Of a stretch of 64,000 nucleotides of DNA, positions 59,923 through 64,000 are shown in pieces. Both the position numbers and the translations under genes were made by a program. The stretch is from Candidatus Neomarinimicrobiota bacterium (GTDB taxonomy: Bacteria > Fidelibacterota > Marinisomatia > SCGC-AAA003-L08 > TS1B11): contig JADFSS010000003.1 in assembly GCA_022560655.1 (NCBI GenBank), forward strand, positions 1 through 64,000, read 5' to 3'. The notes beneath the pieces are model-generated. The model did not search any database. It saw only the letters and a program-made list of their open reading frames with translations, and was not told where the DNA came from. How positions within the stretch are numbered: position 1 is the stretch's first letter; the number at the start of each line of letters is the position of its first letter.

Positions 59923-60486
59923 CTAGGCCCCGCCGACAGCTGCGCCAATCTGCTGATCCTGACGTGCCCGGCTTACCTGGATAAAGCGCGGCACCAGCAA
60001 GTAGAATATGAGCGTATTGGAGGCCTGATGCAGGATGGTGAAGACCAGGCCGGAGATGAGTAGCGCAACGATTTCGGGGGCAGCAGCCCCTGCGAACAGT
60101 GGAAAGCTGATGGAGGTCAGGCCGTCATAAATCAGCGTGCCCGCCAAGCCCGTAGCAGCGATGAGTACGCGCTGAGTCGGTTTCGTTAGGGAGTTGCTGT
60201 CGGAACGGGCAAACAAGCCCCCTGACAGCCCCACCACGGCGAGACCAGCCACCTGGGCCACCAGCAGCACCGGAAATGCCAGTCCCGATCCAACCGGATT
60301 GGTCGCGGAGAACAGGAACATGCCGGTTGCGCCGGTGACCGCCCCCAGCAGCGATCCTAGCGTAGCTCCAGCGGTGAAGGCCAGCGCAGTAACAAACTCC
60401 ACATTGGGGATCAGGGCAAGCGCCCAGCCCGAGCTCACCATGAGAGCCACAAACATGGCCACCAGCGCCATGGTGGTCGTCCTCAC
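59923..60486 (-). CDS. ECF transporter S component-like protein
   Basis: A 187-residue membrane protein with five or six helices and the features of an energy-coupling-factor substrate-binding S component: a short N-terminus (TTTMALVAMFVALMVSSGWA), then glycine-rich helices (TAGATLGSLLGAVTGATGMF, NPVGSGLAFPVLLVAQVAG). No ECF ATPase (EcfA) or EcfT gene is in the window, so it would depend on a shared module. The substrate, often a vitamin or metal, is unknown. It overlaps the YhaM start by four bases. Confidence 0.72.
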   Translation of the reverse strand: MRTTTMALVAMFVALMVSSGWALALIPNVEFVTALAFTAGATLGSLLGAVTGATGMFLFSATNPVGSGLAFPVLLVAQVAGLAVVGLSGGLFARSDSNSLTKPTQRVLIAATGLAGTLIYDGLTSISFPLFAGAAAPEIVALLISGLVFTILHQASNTLIFYLLVPRFIQVSRARQDQQIGAAVGGA

Positions 60487-61442
60487 GGGCGGTAGTTTTT
60501 CCAGAGGGCCGTGCGGAAGGGGTTGCGCGTGTCGGTGAATGGGGCCTCGCTGAGGTCGCCCTCAATCTCGCGCTGCATCATGTCCAGCATACCATCCAGT
60601 TGATCGATGTAGTGGACCAGTAGCGCTTCCGGGAATTTTGGTGGCCGGGGGGAGCCGCTGGAGGGTGAGCCCTGGTGGCCGATGATGATATGTTCGAGAC
60701 GGAGCGACAGTTCCGGCGGGAAGCCACCAAGCTGGTGCACCGCCTCCAGCAGAATATCCCGGCCAAGCACAACATGTCCAATGAGTTGGCCTTCGTCCGT
60801 GTAGCCGGCTTCTAAACGGTCAGCGATGCCCCGCACCTTACCGATGTCATGGAGCAGCATGCCGGCTAGGAGCAGTTCTCCGTCCAGATCCGGATAGTGC
60901 CCGGCAATCTTGACGGCCAGCTCGCCAGTGGACACTAGATGTTTCAGGAATCCCCCCCGCTCGGGATGGTGGTGACTGACCGACGCCGGCAGAGTGAATA
61001 CTGCGGACTTATGGGCCTTGAAAATGTGGCGCAGCAGCCCCTTCAAGTGTTTGTTTTTGATACCGGTCATAAGGGCCATCAGCCGGGTCCACAGCTCGCG
61101 ACGGTCCTCCTTGATCGTGGGGACCAGCAGGTCCTCGTTGTAGCCGTATTTCCCGTAGCGCTCCTTGGTGGCCCTGGCGACATGGCTGCAGTTGAGCTGT
61201 ACCACGCCGCTGTAGATTTCCACGATGCCCTTGGCCGCGATGGCGTCGCCAGCCTCAAAACCGTTGCGAAAGTGGTCCACCTGATCCCAGATTTTCGCCG
61301 GTGCCCGGCCGCTGGCATCCTGGATCAGCAGGTCGAGGTAATAGTCACCTGCCTTGGTGGTCTTGAGCCGCTTCTCAAGGCAGAGAAAAAATCCTTGAAC
61401 AGTGGCGTTCTCCTTGAAGTCACGAATGCTGGTCAGCTTCAT
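60483..61442 (-). CDS. 3'-5' exoribonuclease YhaM-like (OB-fold plus HD domain)
   Basis: A 319-residue protein. Residues of about 10-95 form an OB-fold nucleic-acid-binding domain (FFLCLEKRLKTTKAGDYYLDLLI, IVEIYSGVVQLN). The HD hydrolase domain (about 155-300) has HHPERGGFLKHLVST, LLHDIGKVRGIA and IIIGHQGSP, with metal-binding His and Asp residues. The combination and order match YhaM and related exonucleases acting on single-stranded RNA or DNA. It is divergent from the HNH gene. Confidence 0.88.
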   Translation of the reverse strand: MKLTSIRDFKENATVQGFFLCLEKRLKTTKAGDYYLDLLIQDASGRAPAKIWDQVDHFRNGFEAGDAIAAKGIVEIYSGVVQLNCSHVARATKERYGKYGYNEDLLVPTIKEDRRELWTRLMALMTGIKNKHLKGLLRHIFKAHKSAVFTLPASVSHHHPERGGFLKHLVSTGELAVKIAGHYPDLDGELLLAGMLLHDIGKVRGIADRLEAGYTDEGQLIGHVVLGRDILLEAVHQLGGFPPELSLRLEHIIIGHQGSPSSGSPRPPKFPEALLVHYIDQLDGMLDMMQREIEGDLSEAPFTDTRNPFRTALWKNYRP

Positions 61443-61491
61443 GGGAAACAGATTTTAGTCTGGAGCGTAGAGATAAACAAGCTTCATTGTC

Positions 61492-61529
61492 CTCCGACGG
61501 GAAAAGGCTTGGACAGCTCCGACGGGAAA
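61492..61529. repeat. 13-bp direct repeat in the YhaM-HNH intergenic region
   Basis: CTCCGACGGGAAA occurs at 61492-61504 and again at 61517-61529, 25 bases apart (between two and two-and-a-half helical turns). The two copies lie in the 239-base divergent gap between YhaM (minus) and the HNH gene (plus). They could be a dual regulator site. No other gene is seen in the gap. Confidence 0.4.
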
Positions 61530-61681
61530 GATAATTTTTGGCTCCGCTCAAGCAGGCCCGAGGCTGCTGCTACGGGGTAGAGCAAAATCATGGTTGTTGA
61601 CCGAATAAGTTACGATAGTCATCCAGGCAATGCTCACGACAGCGTCAATCCCTGGCCGGAAGAATCTGGGCCGGAGGGATC

Positions 61682-62230
61682 GTGATGGGCACCACCCTGC
61701 CAGGTAGGCGACGCGGGATCCTGAATCGGTATGTGCTGGTGCTCAATCAGAGCTACGAACCCGTGATGGTCACCAGCGCGAAGCGGGCGGTAATCCTCAT
61801 GTTCTTGGGCAAGGCCGAGGAGGTGGTGCATTACGATGAGACTATCCGCTCGCCAAGTTTCCGCATGCCGCTGCCCAGCGTGGTGCGCCTCAGTCGCTAC
61901 ATTCGGGTGCACGATAAGGAGATTGTCCTGACCCGGAAGAACGTGCTGAAGCGGGACAACCACCGCTGCCAGTACTGTGGGCAATCTTCAGTGCCGCTCA
62001 CCCTGGACCACATTTATCCTAAGCAGCGCGGCGGGAAGGATACCTGGGGCAATTTGGTGGCTGCCTGCCATTCCTGCAACGTGCGCAAGGGCAATCGCAA
62101 CCCTGCCGAGGCCTCCATGCCCCTGATGCGCAAGCCCTTCAAGCCGTCCCGCATCACTTACTTTCAGAAATTTGTACGGCGGCACCAGGCCGCCTGGCGT
62201 CCCTATCTGTTCATGGAATCCGCCGCGTGA
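61682..62230 (+). CDS. HNH endonuclease
   Basis: A 182-residue protein. A conserved N-terminal stretch (RYVLVLNQSYEPVMVTSAKRA) of the common stand-alone HNH group is followed by the zinc-supported HNH site: CQYCGQ near residue 100, LTLDHIYPKQRGG near 111 and CHSCNVRKGNRNP near 132. The target is unknown; such genes occur as solitary housekeeping-like nucleases in many bacteria. It starts at GTG 61682 or ATG 61685 and overlaps trpS by four bases. Confidence 0.88.
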   Translation: MMGTTLPGRRRGILNRYVLVLNQSYEPVMVTSAKRAVILMFLGKAEEVVHYDETIRSPSFRMPLPSVVRLSRYIRVHDKEIVLTRKNVLKRDNHRCQYCGQSSVPLTLDHIYPKQRGGKDTWGNLVAACHSCNVRKGNRNPAEASMPLMRKPFKPSRITYFQKFVRRHQAAWRPYLFMESAA

Positions 62231-63207
62231 CTGCCCGGCGTGTTCTCAGCGGCATGCGTCCCACCGGGAAACTTCACCTGGGCCACTATGTGGGTGCCCT
62301 GGAAAACTGGGTCGCCTTGCAGGAAACGTACGAAAACTTTTACCTGGTGGCCGACTACCATGCGCTCACCACCCAACTTGAGACGGCCAATATCGCCGCC
62401 GATACATTGGAGATGGTCAAAGACTGGCTGGCGATGGGCATTGATCCCCAGCGGAGTCCCATTTTTCGCCAGAGCCAGATCAAGGAACACTCCGAGCTCT
62501 ACCTTATCTTGGGCATGCTCATCACCGCGGCCCGGCTCGAGCGCAATCCCACCCTTAAGGAGCAGGTGAGGGAATTGAAGGTGGCTAACGTGGTCTTCGG
62601 CCACCTAGGGTATCCAGTGCTTCAGGCGGCTGATATTCTGCTCTACAAGGGGGAGCTGGTGCCCGTGGGCCAGGATCAGGCTCCACACGTGGAAATCGCC
62701 CGGGAACTGGCCCGCAAGTTCAATCGCATCTACGCCCACGTGTTCCCCGAGCCGGAGGTATTGCTTGCTAAGCTGGCCCGCCTGCCGGGGCTGGACGGCC
62801 GCTCGAAAATGAGCAAATCGCTGGGGAATGCCATCCTCCTGTCCGACGAACCGGACATCATTCAGGCGAAGCTCCGCAAGGCCGTGACCGATCCCCTCAA
62901 GGTCCGCAAGAACGATCCCGGCAGGCCCGACATCTGCCTGGTGTTCACCCATCATTCGCACTTTAATCCCGGCCAGCTGGATGAGATTCGGACCGGTTGC
63001 GAAAGTGGCTCGCTGGGGTGCGTGGACTGCAAGCTGATGTGCGGAGAGGCCATTGGCCAGCAGTTAGCCCCCTTCCGCGAGCGCAGACACTATTATGATC
63101 AACATCCCGACGAAGTGACGGATGTTTTGGCTGACGGCGAAACTCGGGCACGGCGAGAGGCCAGGCAGACCATGTCGGCTGTCCGCGGGGCCATGGGGCT
63201 GGGCTAG
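62227..63207 (+). CDS. trpS: Tryptophanyl-tRNA synthetase
   Basis: Charges tRNA-Trp. The 326-residue class I synthetase has RVLSGMRPTGKLHLGHYVG near the N-terminus, where KLHLGHY carries the HIGH motif, and KMSKSLGNAI near residue 197. GQDQAPHVEIARELARKFN is also conserved. It begins at a GTG overlapping the HNH stop, and its TAG overlaps the scpA GTG by one base. Confidence 0.95.
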   Translation: MTARRVLSGMRPTGKLHLGHYVGALENWVALQETYENFYLVADYHALTTQLETANIAADTLEMVKDWLAMGIDPQRSPIFRQSQIKEHSELYLILGMLITAARLERNPTLKEQVRELKVANVVFGHLGYPVLQAADILLYKGELVPVGQDQAPHVEIARELARKFNRIYAHVFPEPEVLLAKLARLPGLDGRSKMSKSLGNAILLSDEPDIIQAKLRKAVTDPLKVRKNDPGRPDICLVFTHHSHFNPGQLDEIRTGCESGSLGCVDCKLMCGEAIGQQLAPFRERRHYYDQHPDEVTDVLADGETRARREARQTMSAVRGAMGLG

Positions 63208-63929
63208 TGGCCTACCAGGTTCACCTGGACAACTTTGAAGGCCCCCTGGACCTGCTGCTCTATTTTATCCAGCGCGACAAGATCGATATCTACGATATTC
63301 CTATCGCACACATTACCCGGGAGTATCTGGAATACCTGGATTTGATGGAGGCCTTGAATCTTGCCGTGGCCGGTGAATTTATCCTGTTAGCTGCTACGCT
63401 CATGCGCATCAAGGCCCGCATGCTGCTGCCGCGTCCGGAGCCAGTGGATGATGAGCTCATGGCAGACCCCCGCCAGGAGCTCGTCCACCAGCTCATCGAA
63501 TACCGTCGGTTCAAGGCGGCGTCGATATCACTTGGCAAGCTGGCGGCGCGTCGTAGCGTGCTCTACCCCGTTGGGCGCGACCTCAGCCGGGAAGCCAACG
63601 GCACCGAGCTCGGCAACTACCTCCAGGGCGTGAACCTGTTCCAGCTCATGGTCGTCGTCAGAGAAGTGCTTGGGCAGCTACCGGCTCAAACGGTCTTGGA
63701 GCTCCAAACCGAGCCGATTCAATTGGATGACAGTATCCGTACCATCCGACGGGCCCTTGCCTCGGCCCGGCAGGTGGTCCTGCAACAGATATTTTCTACA
63801 GCCAGTGGCGTGCAGGAGGTGGTTGTTTTGTTTCTGGCGGTCCTGGAGCTGATACGACGTGGAGCCGCGACCGCCCTACAGGCCACCTCATTTGGCGAAA
63901 TTGTCCTTGTAGCCGTGCCGGAAAACTGA
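63207..63929 (+). CDS. scpA: Segregation and condensation protein A
   Basis: Kleisin-like subunit of the SMC-ScpAB chromosome condensation complex (240 residues). The N-terminus has FEGPLDLLLYFIQRDKIDIYDIPIAHITR, the SMC-binding helix with the conserved Leu-Leu pair, and the C-terminus (about 160-235) carries a winged-helix half (VVLFLAVLELIRRGAATALQ) that contacts SMC. It starts at a GTG that overlaps the trpS stop by one base. Confidence 0.93.
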   Translation: MAYQVHLDNFEGPLDLLLYFIQRDKIDIYDIPIAHITREYLEYLDLMEALNLAVAGEFILLAATLMRIKARMLLPRPEPVDDELMADPRQELVHQLIEYRRFKAASISLGKLAARRSVLYPVGRDLSREANGTELGNYLQGVNLFQLMVVVREVLGQLPAQTVLELQTEPIQLDDSIRTIRRALASARQVVLQQIFSTASGVQEVVVLFLAVLELIRRGAATALQATSFGEIVLVAVPEN

Positions 63930-63939
63930 GGATGCCAGG

Positions 63940-64000
63940 TTGAAGGAGCAAATCCTGCAAATCGCTGAGGCCTTACTCACCGCTACGGCGGAGCCTTTGA
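63940..64000 (+). CDS. scpB: Segregation and condensation protein B (3' end outside window)
   Basis: Only the first 20 codons lie in the window. They read LKEQILQIAEALLTATAEPL, the standard ScpB N-terminus (IIEALLFASGEPL type). The only start in this frame after the preceding stop is TTG at 63940, 10 bases after the scpA stop. ScpB would join ScpA and SMC. Confidence 0.85.
   Translation, partial: MKEQILQIAEALLTATAEPL

Noticed and set aside
1-64000. CRISPR arrays, prophage, transposases, rRNA or tRNA genes
   Set aside because: No regular repeats, phage structural genes, DDE transposases or RNA-gene hallmarks were seen on either strand.

Overview
The window is a GC-rich (roughly 57-60% by eye), densely coded stretch of a Gram-negative bacterial chromosome. 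An outer-membrane TonB-dependent receptor, a secreted protein with a type IX secretion sorting tail, a PorV-like shuttle protein, a BatA-type protein and lipoproteins point to the FCB group (Bacteroidota and relatives). The mix would suit a lineage such as Marinimicrobia, Calditrichota or Ignavibacteria, but no rRNA is present and the phylum is an inference. Start codons are often GTG or TTG, and neighbouring genes often overlap by 1-20 bases. I see no tRNA, rRNA, CRISPR array, prophage or insertion sequence.

Layout: an NhaC antiporter end and a CorC-like protein (1-2.5 kb); a plus-strand run for cell-wall recycling and sugar phosphates (murQ, anmK, phosphohexomutase, polyprenyl synthase, phosphoglucose/mannose isomerase, bifunctional nuclease; 2.7-8.8 kb). 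Then comes a long minus-strand stretch, read from 25.2 down to 8.8 kb: P5C dehydrogenase, carbamate kinase, an AT-rich sacsin/NO VEIN-like ATPase, sucC-sucD-ndk, a SPOR lipoprotein, a membrane protein, and the fatty-acid block DUF177-rpmF-plsX-fabH-fabD-fabG-acpP-fabF-rnc. At 25.5-26.7 kb lie a small lipoprotein and guanine deaminase, and at 27-35 kb the receptor, T9SS cargo and PorV genes. Next are a HAD phosphatase, a sodium:solute symporter, an aminotransferase, a DUF885 lipoprotein and a dicarboxylate symporter (35-42 kb). A minus-strand run yajC-def-fmt-rsmB-PASTA-rpe-polyprenol kinase-BatA-hflX covers 50.8-42.2 kb. Below 58 kb a fur-peroxiredoxin-rubrerythrin-FeS oxidoreductase-DUF3501 operon looks like a peroxide-response unit. 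The right end has a beta-barrel protein, an ECF S component, YhaM, an HNH nuclease, trpS, scpA and the start of scpB.

The most unusual points are: sucD and rpe have no ATG, GTG or TTG where their conserved N-termini begin, and seem to start at AUA and AUC behind good ribosome binding sites; a foreign-looking GHKL ATPase/nuclease gene sits 10 bases upstream of sucC; the bifunctional-nuclease gene has a near-perfect promoter whose transcript would be almost leaderless; an intrinsic terminator for the plus strand is written inside the opposite-strand rnc gene; a kinase-less PASTA protein occupies the place of the PASTA kinase in the def-fmt-rsmB-rpe neighbourhood; and the receptor operon has a long leader with a possible small ORF. 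None is proven to be a new system. The ATPase and the fur-to-DUF3501 operon are the best candidates.
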